Assembly (NCBI RefSeq): GCF_003863365.1
Contig: NZ_RQXT01000012.1
Span: 62,001 to 126,000, forward strand
Source of the DNA: Mesorhizobium tamadayense
Lineage (GTDB): Bacteria; Pseudomonadota; Alphaproteobacteria; Rhizobiales; Rhizobiaceae
Direction of reading: 5' to 3'
DNA length: 64,000 nucleotides
In this document: one piece after another, positions 54,239 through 63,720 of the stretch
How positions within the stretch are numbered: the stretch's first letter is position 1
How the letters are laid out: every line of letters begins with the position of its first letter
The notes under the pieces: generated by a model
What the model saw: only the letters and a program-made list of their open reading frames with translations
What the model was told of the DNA's origin: nothing
Database searches by the model: none
Translations under genes and position numbers: made by a program

Positions 54239-54954
54239 TTGGCGGCTCCCGCCGTCTTCTTGGTGTCGGTTGTCTTCTTCGCGGCCGGCTTCTTCGGCGC
54301 GGCGGCCTTTGCCTCAGACTTGCTAGCCACCTTCCGGGCGGGCGCAGCGGCCTTGGCCGCCGCCGGCGACGAGGATTTTGTCGACGCTTTCTCGGCCGGC
54401 GCCTTGGACGCTGCTGTTTTCGCTGCGGCCCCGGCGGTCCTTGTCTTGGAGGTCGCCGCCTTCTTCGCCGGCTGCGCCGCCGGCAGGGCGGTCTCCGTGA
54501 CCGGTGCGGTCCCAGAGGCGTCGGCCATGGCCGGGAATACCGGCGCGGCCGGAGCGGCTTCGGTCCCGTTGACGCCCGGCATCTCCGTCGCGCCGTTCTT
54601 CAGCGGCTCGGCTGCCTGCGGTTCCGATGCAGCCGGATCGGCCGGCTTGGGCTTCATCATGGTATCGACGCCGGCGCGCACATCGGCAGCGGCCTGCTCG
54701 AACGGATTGAGCTGCTTGCGTATCTCGGTCATCGGATTGAGGCCCCGAAGGCTGTCGACCGAACTCTTGACGTCGTCGAGCTCGGCCTCCTTCAGCGCGT
54801 CATTGAACTGCTTCTGGAAGTCGGCCGCCATGGTGCGCAATTTGGCTGCGGTGCGGCCGAAGGTGCGCAGCATGCTGGGCAAATCCTTCGGTCCGACGAC
54901 CACGATCATGACGACCGCGATCACCAGCAGTTCGCTCCAACCGACTTCGAACAT
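54235..54954 (-). CDS. tatB: Sec-independent translocase subunit TatB
   Basis: A 239-residue protein with one N-terminal helix (MFEVGWSELLVIAVVMIVVV), the GPKDLP hinge and an amphipathic helix. The long C-terminal half is Ala/Lys/Pro-rich (KAAAPARKVASKSEAKAAAP), probably disordered and typical of rhizobia. Gene order is tatA-tatB-tatC. Confidence 0.94.
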   Translation of the reverse strand: MFEVGWSELLVIAVVMIVVVGPKDLPSMLRTFGRTAAKLRTMAADFQKQFNDALKEAELDDVKSSVDSLRGLNPMTEIRKQLNPFEQAAADVRAGVDTMMKPKPADPAASEPQAAEPLKNGATEMPGVNGTEAAPAAPVFPAMADASGTAPVTETALPAAQPAKKAATSKTRTAGAAAKTAASKAPAEKASTKSSSPAAAKAAAPARKVASKSEAKAAAPKKPAAKKTTDTKKTAGAAK

Positions 54955-54972
54955 GGCAATCTATTCCGACTA

Positions 54973-55021
54973 GTGCATGTCGCCCAAAAGCGCGAAGCGG
55001 TTTTGGGACAACGACATGCAC
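54973..55021 (+). repeat. Palindromic intergenic repeat, copy 2 (between tatA and tatB)
   Basis: GTGCATGTCG and CGACATGCAC are perfect inverted ends with CCCAAAA/TTTTGGG inside. It is closely similar to the first hairpin at 34191-34241. In the tatA-tatB mRNA it would form a stable hairpin that could change stability or the ratio of the two products. Confidence 0.75.
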
Positions 55022-55037
55022 AAAGCAACAATCGAGC

Positions 55038-55262
55038 TCAGCTCTTGCTGGCCTTTTCCTTGGCCGCCGGCGAAACGGTCTCGTCGGCGCGGTGCTCGAC
55101 GGTACGCTTATCGTCCGCGGTGTCGTCGTCAGCCATGCCCTTCTTGAAGCTCTTGATGCCCTTGGCCATGTCGCCCATCAGCTCCGGCAGCTTGCCGCGG
55201 CCGAACAGCAGCAGCACGATGACCAGAACGATCAGCCAATGCCATATCGATAGTGAACCCAT
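55038..55262 (-). CDS. tatA: Sec-independent translocase subunit TatA
   Basis: A 74-residue pore-forming Tat subunit. [20 protein letters not shown] then [20 protein letters not shown] is the complete TatA pattern: helix, hinge and amphipathic helix. It is the first of tatABC; scpB ends about 180 bases upstream. Confidence 0.96.
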   Translation of the reverse strand: MGSLSIWHWLIVLVIVLLLFGRGKLPELMGDMAKGIKSFKKGMADDDTADDKRTVEHRADETVSPAAKEKASKS

Positions 55263-55440
55263 AACAATCTCTCTCGAATGTTTCCCTCGGCGATCATCTA
55301 TGCGTTTTCGCTCGGGGATTCAAACACAACTGCGATGAAGTTGATAAAATGGCTTGCGGATGTCACGCACTTTCGGCGTGAGCGCCTTGCTACGAATCCG
55401 CGCAGCCCCTGCTAATAGACCATTCGTACCGGATTCGCGC

Positions 55441-56196
55441 TCACTCTTCCGTGACGCGCGGCGTGAGCAGCCCGAGCTCCTCGAGGTCGATGTCGGTCAG
55501 CGCATCCTCGTCCTCGGCCAGCGCGTCCGGATCGGCCGGCGGCACCGGCATCGAGAAATTGGACGGCATGCGCGTCGAAAGCAATCCCGCGCCCTTCAGC
55601 TCTTCCATGCCGGGCAGATCGCGGATCTCCTCCAGCGCGAAGTGGTCCAGGAAGGCATCGGTCGTGCCGTAGGTCACCGGCCGTCCAGGCGTGCGGCGCC
55701 GGCCGCGCATCCTGACCCACTCCGTTTCCAGCAGCGTGTCGAGCGTGCCCTTCGATGTCTCGACACCCCTGATGTCCTCGATCTCGGCGCGCGTGACCGG
55801 TTGGTGATAGGCGATGATCGCCAGCACTTCGAGCGCCGCGCGAGAGAGCTTTCTCTGCTGCACGGTGTCCCTGCTCATCAGGAAGGCGAGATCGCCGGCG
55901 GTGCGGAACGCCCAGGCGTCGGCGACCCGCACCAGGTTTACCCCGCGCTTGGCGTAGACTTGCTGGAGATCGGCCATTGCCGCCGCGATGTTGATGCCCT
56001 CGGGCAGGCGCGCAGCCAGCTGCCTTTCGCTGACCGGCTCGGCGCTGGCGAAAATGATCGCCTCCGCCATGCGGACGGCCTCCGACAGTTGCAGCCGCTC
56101 GGCGGGGTTCTCGATTGAACCCTGTTCGGCCATCTCGTCTTCCGGCTCGTCCTCGACCTTGAACGGAATGACCGAAGCGTTGGCGCGTTCGCTCAT
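55441..56196 (-). CDS. scpB: SMC-ScpAB condensin subunit ScpB
   Basis: A 251-residue winged-helix protein of the SMC complex for chromosome segregation. EAIIFASAEPVSERQLAARL and ALEVLAIIAYHQPVTRAEIE then DIRGVETSKGTLDTLLE are hallmarks. A charged C-terminal tail follows. The start overlaps scpA by ATGA. Confidence 0.95.
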   Translation of the reverse strand: MSERANASVIPFKVEDEPEDEMAEQGSIENPAERLQLSEAVRMAEAIIFASAEPVSERQLAARLPEGINIAAAMADLQQVYAKRGVNLVRVADAWAFRTAGDLAFLMSRDTVQQRKLSRAALEVLAIIAYHQPVTRAEIEDIRGVETSKGTLDTLLETEWVRMRGRRRTPGRPVTYGTTDAFLDHFALEEIRDLPGMEELKGAGLLSTRMPSNFSMPVPPADPDALAEDEDALTDIDLEELGLLTPRVTEE

Positions 56197-57035
56197 GATA
56201 CCACCTCGACTGCCCTAATCCCTTGCGTGCGGCCGCGCAGATAAAGCGGCGCGAAAACCTGGTCCTGCCGCATTTCCAGTTTGCCCTCGCGCACCATTTC
56301 GAGCGTCGCCGCGAAGGAACTGGCGACCGCCGTGCGCTTCTCTTCCGGCGCCGCCAGATATTCGATCAGGAAGCTGTCGAGCGCCGTCCAATCGCTCAGC
56401 GTGCCGACCAGCCGCGCCAGCACGTCGCGTGCGTCCTTGAGCGACCAGACGGAGCGGCGGGCAATCGTCACGTTGTTGATCGCCTGGCGCTGGCGCTGCT
56501 GCGCGTAGGCGGTCAGCAGATCGTAAAGCGAGGCCGAATAGGCGTTGCGCTTCTCGACGATCACCATTTCCGGCATGCCGCGCGCGAAGACGTCGCGGCC
56601 GAGCCGGTTGCGGTTGACCAGCCGTGCTGCGGCGTCGCGCATCGCTTCCAGCCGCTTCAGCCGGAATTGCAGCACCGCCGCCAGTTCCTCGCCGCTCTCG
56701 CCCTCCTCGCCCGGCTGCTTCGGGATCAAGAGCTTCGATTTGAGGAAGGCAAGCCACGCCGCCATCACCAGATAGTCGGCCGCAAGCTCGAGTCTCAGCG
56801 CCCTCACCTTCTCGACGAAGGCCAGATACTGCTCGGCGAGCGCCAGGATTGAGATGCGGGCGAGATCGACCTTCTGGTTGCGCGCCAGATGCAGGAGAAG
56901 GTCGAGCGGTCCCTCGAAGCCGGCGACATCGACCACCAGCGACGGATCGCCTGTGAGGCGTGAATCGTCGTTCTCGGCCCACAAACGGTCCATCGGTGCG
57001 GCCTTCTCGGCCTTGCTGTCCAATGTTTCCGCCAC
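56193..57035 (-). CDS. scpA: SMC-ScpAB condensin subunit ScpA (kleisin)
   Basis: A 280-residue kleisin. FEGPLDLLLHLARNQKVDLA then RISILALAEQYLAF is the conserved N-terminus and YLVMAAWLAFLKSKLLIPKQ the next block. The start is a GTG at 57035 with AGAAGGG upstream. It follows nagZ by 21 bases and overlaps scpB, so nagZ-scpA-scpB is one operon. Confidence 0.95.
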   Translation of the reverse strand: MAETLDSKAEKAAPMDRLWAENDDSRLTGDPSLVVDVAGFEGPLDLLLHLARNQKVDLARISILALAEQYLAFVEKVRALRLELAADYLVMAAWLAFLKSKLLIPKQPGEEGESGEELAAVLQFRLKRLEAMRDAAARLVNRNRLGRDVFARGMPEMVIVEKRNAYSASLYDLLTAYAQQRQRQAINNVTIARRSVWSLKDARDVLARLVGTLSDWTALDSFLIEYLAAPEEKRTAVASSFAATLEMVREGKLEMRQDQVFAPLYLRGRTQGIRAVEVVS

Positions 57036-57056
57036 TTGCCCTTCTATCCCTTCGGC

Positions 57057-58076
57057 TTAGGCCACCGCTTCGAAATAGGTGGCGAATTCCGCGCGTATCG
57101 CGCTTTCGTCCGCGACATCGCGGTCCTTTATATAGGTCAGCGCCCGCTCCGCTCTCGCCAAGGACTTGCCCTCGAGCGCCGTCGTGCGTGACGCGATGCC
57201 GGACATTTCCTCGAAAACGCCGTTGCAGTGAAGGACGAGATCGCAGCCGGCCGCAAGGATCGCGGCCGCCTTTGTCGGGAAATCCCCAGAAAGTGCCTTC
57301 ATCGAGGTGTCGTCGCTCATCAACAGCCCGTCGAAGCCGATCTCGCCGCGGATCAGCTCGTTGACGACCTTGGCCGAGGTCGTCGCCGGATTGTCCGGGT
57401 CGACGACGCTGTAGACGACATGCGCCGTCATCGCCATCGGCAGCTGGTTGAGCGCCTTGAACGGGGCGAAATCATGTTGCCGCAACTCAGCAAGCGGCGT
57501 GTCGACCGTCGGCAGCGCGAAATGCGTGTCGGCGAACGCACGGCCATGGCCGGGAATGTGCTTCATGACCGGCAGGACGCCGCCCGACATCAGTCCCTCG
57601 GCCGAAGCCCGGCCAAGCTCGATCACGGCATTGGGCTCCATGCCATAGGCGCGCGCGCCGATGACATCGCTGGCGCCCGCGATGGGGACGTCGAGCACCG
57701 GCAGGCAGTCGGCGGTGATGCCGTGGCGCAGCAGATCGAAGGCGTGCAACCGCGCGAGTAGCCACGCGGCGCGGCGGCCGGCCTCGCGATCGTCGCGCCA
57801 AAGCGCGCCAAGCGCGCCGCCCGCAGGATAGTTCGGCGCCAGCGGCGGCCGCAGGCGCTGCACCCGGCCGCCTTCCTGGTCGATGAAGACCGGAGCGTCC
57901 GGCCGTCCGACGCAATCGCGCATCGAGGCGACCAGGTCGCGGATCTGCTCGGTCTCGCCGACATTGCGCGCGAACAGGATGAAGCCCCACGGGCGTTCGT
58001 CACTGTAGAAACGGATTTCCTCGGAAGTGAGCGATTTCCCGGCGCAGCCGAGGATCATGGATTTTGATTCGGTCAT
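57057..58076 (-). CDS. nagZ: Beta-N-acetylhexosaminidase NagZ
   Basis: A 339-residue glycoside hydrolase family 3 enzyme that removes GlcNAc from muropeptides during cell-wall recycling. MKHIPGHGRAFADTHFALPT carries the KH(F/I)PGHG motif with catalytic His and Asp; LLMSDDTSMKALSG holds the nucleophile Asp. The start at 58076 gives the usual N-terminus MTESKSMILGCAGKSLTSEE. Confidence 0.93.
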   Translation of the reverse strand: MTESKSMILGCAGKSLTSEEIRFYSDERPWGFILFARNVGETEQIRDLVASMRDCVGRPDAPVFIDQEGGRVQRLRPPLAPNYPAGGALGALWRDDREAGRRAAWLLARLHAFDLLRHGITADCLPVLDVPIAGASDVIGARAYGMEPNAVIELGRASAEGLMSGGVLPVMKHIPGHGRAFADTHFALPTVDTPLAELRQHDFAPFKALNQLPMAMTAHVVYSVVDPDNPATTSAKVVNELIRGEIGFDGLLMSDDTSMKALSGDFPTKAAAILAAGCDLVLHCNGVFEEMSGIASRTTALEGKSLARAERALTYIKDRDVADESAIRAEFATYFEAVA

Positions 58077-58164
58077 GGACGGAAGCTTAGGCCTTTGGGA
58101 AAGCAAAGGGAATCACCCCCGCCCACTACTGCCGCCTGAATGCCGGGAGCCGTCCACAACGAAA

Positions 58165-58193
58165 AGCCGGCGCTGCCTTGGGCAGCGCCGGCT
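58165..58193 (-). terminator. Terminator after the SPOR protein gene
   Basis: AGCCGGCGCTGCC and GGCAGCGCCGGCT form a 13-bp stem with a 3-base loop, followed on the minus strand by TTTTC. It is located just downstream of the SPOR gene stop. Confidence 0.8.
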
Positions 58194-58212
58194 CTGAGAC
58201 GGTGCGAGGCGG

Positions 58213-61200
58213 TCAGCGCGACACGAAGCAGGTGCCGCCGGCCGCCTTGTAGCTGGTGCACAGGTTGATCGCGTCGTTGCGCGACTGCGCCGGAACGCGG
58301 ACGCGGTAGAACGTGCCCTTGCCGGCGATCTCCGCCTTGACGATATTGGCTGTGCGCCCGGAGAGGACGCTGCCGTAGCGGCGCTGCAGGTCCTGGTAGG
58401 TCGACTGGGCGCTTTCGACCGTCGGCTGCGAGGCGATCTGCATCGACCACGAGCCACCGCCCGATGCCACCGCCGGATCGATCGAGGCGACCTGGTCGGG
58501 CTTGACCTCGCCGACGATGTCGACCGGCTGGTCGGACGGACGCGGCGGCGCCACCGGCACCTTCGCCGGCGTGTTGGAAGACTGGGCCTTGGCTTCAGCC
58601 TTCGGCGCGGCAGTGGGTTTCGCAGGCTTGGCGGTCTCGCCCTGACCGGAAACCGCCTGATCCGTGGACTGGTCGATGGCCGATGCGACGGTTCCCGTCG
58701 GCTGGGTGTCGCCCTGCCCGGCCGGAGCGACGTGCTGCGGTGTCGGATCGGCTGGCTCGGTCGCCGCGACTTTCGGCGCGGCGGGAGCCGGATCCTCGCG
58801 CGGAACCAGCGAGCCGTCAGGCTTCACCATCATGGTCTTGACCTTGCGCGGCGCAACGGCGACGACGTCGTTGTTGGCCCCCTTGTCGGCTTCCTGCAGC
58901 ACCTGGGCGATGCGGTCCTCCGATTTCGGCGCCGGGGCGGCCGGCTGCGCGCTCTCGGGCGCGGCGGCCTGGGCACCAGCCGGCGCTGCTGCGTCCGGAG
59001 CCGGCGCTGCTGCGTCCGCACCCGGCGCTGCCGCGTTCGGATTGCCCGCTGCGTCCGTGCCCGGCGCGGCATCGGTATCGTCAGGCGAAAGATCGACGAT
59101 CCGGCTCTGCGGCGGTTCCTTCGACGCCACGTCGATCGGTTCCTCGCTATTGGTCACCAGTTTCTGTTGCACCGGCTCGGCGGGCTTGGCCGCGCCACCC
59201 TTGGCAACAGCGTCATAGACCTTGTTGTCCTGGTTCGGCACCACCGTGCCGCCCGGGTTTTCCGGCTTGACCTTGATCGGCGAATTGTCGGCCTTCACGA
59301 TCACGGGCGCTTCGCTGCCGCCCTTGCCGCCAAAGGAGAAGGCGAGAGCGCCGAGACCGCCGGCGACCACCACGGCGCCGACGAGCGCGGCAAGCATCAG
59401 GCCGCGGCTGCGCGGCTTCGCGGCTGCGCGCTCGTCAAGGCCTGGCACGGTCATCGCCTCGTCGAGCTCGGGATCGTAGTCGAGCTCGTTTGTGGCGAAA
59501 TCGTCAAGCTGCGATACCGGGCGGCTGCCGGGCAAATCGTCGGCGTCGAACCCGCTTGCGGCCGCGGCATTGGACGGGGCCGCCGGGGCGGCGGGCGCCT
59601 CGGCGCGCAACTCGCGACGATCATAACCGGTCTTGAAGCCGGCATTGTAGGAATCGTCGTCATAACCCCGGCTCTGCACCGGAGCAGCCGCGATCTCGGT
59701 CGCGTTCATCTCGTTAAGCAGGCCCGCAAACTCGGCATCGAGATCGTCATAGGCGGATGCCGCCGGCTGGTCCTCCTCGAAGCTGAGCTCCGGGATATCG
59801 AGGTCGTCGGCCAGCGCCACCACACGCTCCGGCACGTCGACCGTCTCGACGTCGGGCATTTCTTCCTGATGGCGAGGCGCCGAGGCTGGCTTGGCGTAAG
59901 TGATATAGTCCTTCGCCGGCTCGTCACGATAGGCCGGCGTCGCCATCTGCGGCGCCGGCTTGGTGTAGGCGGAATAGTCTTTCACCGGCTCGTCACGATA
60001 GGCGGGCGCCGCCATTTGCGGCGCCGGAGCCGCCGGCTGCGGCGCGAACGATGCCTGCACAGGAGCGGCGACCGGGGTCACGCGGCTCCAGGACCGGGAC
60101 GACTCGGCGGGCGCGACCGGCGCATCCTGCTCGATGCCCTTGGCGAAGGCGGCATCGAAAGCCTCGTCATCGAAATCGATGCTCGGTTCGGCATCCTGTT
60201 CGGTCGCGATGTCTTCGAAGCCCTGCCGGTCGAGCTCGCCGGCGAGCAGCGTATCGAGATCGGCATCGGCCGGTTCGGCGGTCTGCTCGTTGCGCGCAAG
60301 CTCGTGCTCGTCGAGATCCCAATCGAGATCATCGGCAACGGCGGCCTGATGGCCGGCATAGCTGGCCGGCTGCTGTGCCGGAGCGGTTTCCTTGGCAGCT
60401 GGAACCGGGGCAACTGGAACCGGGGCCACCTGAACGGGAGCAACCGGGGCCGGCGCAACTGGAATGGGCCGCGCGGTCATGGCGCCGAGCAGCGCGTTGA
60501 GCTCGTCTTCCAGGCTCCGCTCGCTGCTGGTCGCGGCCGGCTTGGCCGGCTCGACCGCCGCGACCGGCGGAACCCGGGCCGTCACGGCCGGAGCAGGCTC
60601 CGCGAATGACGGCTCAGCCGCGGCGACGGGCTCGACAGCGGGAACTTCCGGTTCCTCGGCAAGCGCGTCACCGAAGTTGAGTTCGAAATCGTCTTCGAAG
60701 ACCAGATCGGTCGTGGCCTCGTGGTCGGCGATGGGTTCAGGAACGACGGCGGGAGCTTCCGGCTCCTCGGCAAGGGCGTCACGAAAGCTGAGCTCGAAAT
60801 CGTCTTCCAAGACCTGATCCGCAGCGGCCCCCCGGTCAGTGACAGGCTCGTGATCGGCGACAGGCTCGGGATCGGCGTCAGGTTCGGGATCGGCGGCGAG
60901 ATGCGCTGCCTCGGCAGGCGCCTCTACGGTCTGCGGCTGATCGTCATCGACAGGCAGTTCCTGCTCCAGGATCAGGTTCCGCGGCTGATCGGGATCCATG
61001 TCGACATCGGCCGTGGCCTGATCGAATTCGGCCTGATCGAATTGGCTGTCGAAATCTTCGTCGGCGATCGGCCGGTCGGCAGCGGCGTGAGTCTCGATCG
61101 GCTCAACGTCGGCGGCTTCGGGCTGCTCGATATCACGGTCATCGAACGCCAACTCGTCCTCGAGCGACATCTGGACCGCGTTGTCGAAATCGGCGTCGAA

Positions 61201-61797
61201 CGCCGTCTCGGCCACAGGCTCGACAACAGCAGACTCGGCGGCCGCTACGGCGCCGTGGTCCGTGTCGGGCACATGATGGTCGATCCCGAAGTCCTCATCC
61301 AGCGAGGCCGCCATTTCCTGGTCGATGGAAAGGTCGTCTTGCAGGGGCGAGACTTCCAAGGAACTCGCGACCGCCTTGTCGAAATCATCGTCGAAGGCCG
61401 TGTCCGCGGCCGGCTCCGGCGTGCCCGGCGTCGCGAAGTGGGCATGATCCGCGGCGTCGTCAAAAACAAAATCCTGCTCGAACGACGCGGCGATCTCATC
61501 GTCGGTGCGAGCAGTATAGGCAGCCTTGTAAGCCGGCTCGTCCTGGGCGGCCGGCTGCGCGGCCGGCGCGCTTTCCTCGGCAGCGTCGAATTCGCCCATC
61601 AGCTCCTTTTCGAGGTCGATGTCGAAATCGGCCTCCTCCGCGGCCTGGTTTGCGGGCGCAGCCTTTGCGGCCATTGGCGCCTGCGGCCTGACCGGCTGAC
61701 GCGGGTCGAAGCCCATGATCCGGGTCAGTTCCGCGAACGGATCGTCATCGGCGATGTGGTTGTTTGCGGCTGCTTTCAGCTGGGTTCTGTCTGCCAT
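58213..61797 (-). CDS. Large SPOR-domain membrane protein
   Basis: A 1194-residue bitopic protein. About 800 N-terminal residues are cytosolic, very acidic and repetitive (repeated FD.DFD, DDFELSF/DDFELNF and DALAEEPE units). One transmembrane helix (LMLAALVGAVVVAGGLGALA, near residue 800) is followed by a Pro/Ala-rich periplasmic linker and a C-terminal SPOR domain (SWSMQIASQPTVESAQSTYQ to the end), which binds denuded glycans at division sites. It is located between argS and nagZ, as in other rhizobia. The length of the acidic region is exceptional. Confidence 0.88.
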   Translation of the reverse strand: MADRTQLKAAANNHIADDDPFAELTRIMGFDPRQPVRPQAPMAAKAAPANQAAEEADFDIDLEKELMGEFDAAEESAPAAQPAAQDEPAYKAAYTARTDDEIAASFEQDFVFDDAADHAHFATPGTPEPAADTAFDDDFDKAVASSLEVSPLQDDLSIDQEMAASLDEDFGIDHHVPDTDHGAVAAAESAVVEPVAETAFDADFDNAVQMSLEDELAFDDRDIEQPEAADVEPIETHAAADRPIADEDFDSQFDQAEFDQATADVDMDPDQPRNLILEQELPVDDDQPQTVEAPAEAAHLAADPEPDADPEPVADHEPVTDRGAAADQVLEDDFELSFRDALAEEPEAPAVVPEPIADHEATTDLVFEDDFELNFGDALAEEPEVPAVEPVAAAEPSFAEPAPAVTARVPPVAAVEPAKPAATSSERSLEDELNALLGAMTARPIPVAPAPVAPVQVAPVPVAPVPAAKETAPAQQPASYAGHQAAVADDLDWDLDEHELARNEQTAEPADADLDTLLAGELDRQGFEDIATEQDAEPSIDFDDEAFDAAFAKGIEQDAPVAPAESSRSWSRVTPVAAPVQASFAPQPAAPAPQMAAPAYRDEPVKDYSAYTKPAPQMATPAYRDEPAKDYITYAKPASAPRHQEEMPDVETVDVPERVVALADDLDIPELSFEEDQPAASAYDDLDAEFAGLLNEMNATEIAAAPVQSRGYDDDSYNAGFKTGYDRRELRAEAPAAPAAPSNAAAASGFDADDLPGSRPVSQLDDFATNELDYDPELDEAMTVPGLDERAAAKPRSRGLMLAALVGAVVVAGGLGALAFSFGGKGGSEAPVIVKADNSPIKVKPENPGGTVVPNQDNKVYDAVAKGGAAKPAEPVQQKLVTNSEEPIDVASKEPPQSRIVDLSPDDTDAAPGTDAAGNPNAAAPGADAAAPAPDAAAPAGAQAAAPESAQPAAPAPKSEDRIAQVLQEADKGANNDVVAVAPRKVKTMMVKPDGSLVPREDPAPAAPKVAATEPADPTPQHVAPAGQGDTQPTGTVASAIDQSTDQAVSGQGETAKPAKPTAAPKAEAKAQSSNTPAKVPVAPPRPSDQPVDIVGEVKPDQVASIDPAVASGGGSWSMQIASQPTVESAQSTYQDLQRRYGSVLSGRTANIVKAEIAGKGTFYRVRVPAQSRNDAINLCTSYKAAGGTCFVSR

Positions 61798-61900
61798 TAT
61801 TGTTCCCGAACTCGCACACAGTCGGACGCCATGGACGTCGCGCAGGGTTGGCCCTTACCAGCGCAATGTGGGCAAAAGGTGACAGGTTTTTTAGTCAAAC

Positions 61901-63658
61901 CTAACGCATTTCGGTAGGCGCATCAGCTCCTATCAGCGTCAGGCCGGAGGTCAAAACATCCGAAACAGCCTGCACCAGCCCTAGTCTGGCATACGTCAAT
62001 TGTGGGTCGTTAACCTTAACAAAACGTAAGTCCGGGTTGTCGGTGCCCCGATTCCAGTGTGCGTGGAAGCTGGACGCCAGATCGTAGAGGTAGAATGCCA
62101 GCCGGTGCGGCTCCAGCGCAAGCGCCGCGGATTCGATTAGCCGTGGATATTCAGCCAGCTTCCGGATCAGGCCGATCTCGCCCTCGTCCGTCAGCGACGC
62201 AACCGAGGCCACGAGCCGGTTGCGGTCGAAATTCGCCTCACCCAATTGCTCGCTCGCCTGCCGGAACACCGAGTGGCAGCGCGCCGAGGCGTATTGCACG
62301 TAGAACACCGGATTGTCCTTGGACTGCTCGGTGACCTTGGCGAAATCGAAATCGAGCGGCGCATCGTTCTTGCGGTAGAGCATCATGAAGCGGATCGGAT
62401 CGCGGCCAACCTCCTCCACCACGTCACGCAGCGTAACGAAATCCCCTGACCGCTTCGACATCCTGACCGGCTCGCCGTCGCGGAACAGCTTCACCAGTTG
62501 GCAGAGCAGAACCGTCAGCTTGACCGTGTCGCCGGCGACCGCGCGCGCCAGCGCCTCCAGCCGCTTGACGTAGCCGCCATGGTCAGCGCCGAGCACATAG
62601 ATGAGATCGACGAAGCTGCGGTCGACCTTGTCCTTGAGATAGGCGACGTCGGCCGCGAAATAGGTAAACGAGCCGTCGGACTTCACCAGCGCCCGGTCCA
62701 TGTCGTCGCCGACGGCGGTCGAGCGGAACAGCGTCTGCTCGCGATCTTCCCAATCATCCGGCTTCTCGCCCTTCGGCGGCGGCAGCTTGCCCTTGTAGAT
62801 ATGGCCCTTGAGCGTCAGGTCGGCGATTGCCGCCCGGATCTTCTTGGCATTGTCGGCATGCAGCGTGCGTTCGGAGAAGAACACGTCGTGATGCACGTTG
62901 AGCAGCGCCAGATCCCCGCGGATCATCGCCATCATCGCGTCGACCGTGCGATCCTTGATGATCGCCAGCGCTTCCTCTTCCGGCATCTCCAGCAGGCCGA
63001 GGCCGAACTCCTCGGCCAACGCTTGGCCGACAGGAACCAGATAGTCGCCCGGATAGAGGCCGGGCGGGATCTCGCTGATGTCTTCGCCAAGCGCCTGGCG
63101 ATAGCGCAACATGGCCGAGCGTCCAAGCACGTCGATCTGCGAGCCGGCATCGTTGATGACATATTCCTTGGTCACGTCGTAGCCGGCGAAGGCCATCAGA
63201 TTGGCTAAAGTGTCGCCGACGACGGCGCCGCGGCAATGGCCGACATGCATCGGGCCGGTCGGATTGGCCGAGACATATTCGACATTGGCCTTGCGGCCGC
63301 CGCCGATCGTTGAGCGGCCATAGTTGCGGCCCTCGCCGAGCAGCACCGCCAGATGCGCCTGCCAGAAACCGTCCTGCAGCCTGAGGTTGACGAAGCCCGG
63401 CCCGGCGACATCGGCCGACGCGATGTCGGCGTCCGCGTGCAGCGCCTCGGCCAGCCTTTCCGCCAGCACGCGCGGGTTCTGCCCGGTGGGCTTGGCCAGC
63501 ACCATCGCCGCATTGGTGGCGATGTCGCCATGGCTGGCGTCGCGCGGCGGCTCGACCGCGATACGCGACAAATCCACGGCTCCGCCATCCCTGTCTCTCA
63601 GATCAAGGGCTTCGACAGCTTTTACGATCCGCGCGTTGAAATCGGCGAAGATATTCAT
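61901..63658 (-). CDS. argS: Arginyl-tRNA synthetase
   Basis: A 585-residue class I synthetase. [17 protein letters not shown] holds the HIGH-type motif, [12 protein letters not shown] the KMSKS-type motif, and a C-terminal DALR anticodon-binding domain ends the protein. The start at 63658 gives [20 protein letters not shown]; a longer frame upstream has no support. Confidence 0.96.
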   Translation of the reverse strand: MNIFADFNARIVKAVEALDLRDRDGGAVDLSRIAVEPPRDASHGDIATNAAMVLAKPTGQNPRVLAERLAEALHADADIASADVAGPGFVNLRLQDGFWQAHLAVLLGEGRNYGRSTIGGGRKANVEYVSANPTGPMHVGHCRGAVVGDTLANLMAFAGYDVTKEYVINDAGSQIDVLGRSAMLRYRQALGEDISEIPPGLYPGDYLVPVGQALAEEFGLGLLEMPEEEALAIIKDRTVDAMMAMIRGDLALLNVHHDVFFSERTLHADNAKKIRAAIADLTLKGHIYKGKLPPPKGEKPDDWEDREQTLFRSTAVGDDMDRALVKSDGSFTYFAADVAYLKDKVDRSFVDLIYVLGADHGGYVKRLEALARAVAGDTVKLTVLLCQLVKLFRDGEPVRMSKRSGDFVTLRDVVEEVGRDPIRFMMLYRKNDAPLDFDFAKVTEQSKDNPVFYVQYASARCHSVFRQASEQLGEANFDRNRLVASVASLTDEGEIGLIRKLAEYPRLIESAALALEPHRLAFYLYDLASSFHAHWNRGTDNPDLRFVKVNDPQLTYARLGLVQAVSDVLTSGLTLIGADAPTEMR

Positions 63659-63720
63659 TGGGTGTGCTCTGGGCTTTAGAGAGGCGACCAGCTGCTCGGC
63701 CGGCAAAATCGTGGCTCGCC

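Noticed and set aside
52688..54973. Long plus-strand frame across serS, tatC and tatB
   Set aside because: It crosses three well-conserved minus-strand genes and has no recognisable domain.
58732..60609. Long plus-strand frame opposite the SPOR protein
   Set aside because: Arg/Gly-rich mirror of the acidic repeats; the SPOR domain and membrane helix are on the minus strand.
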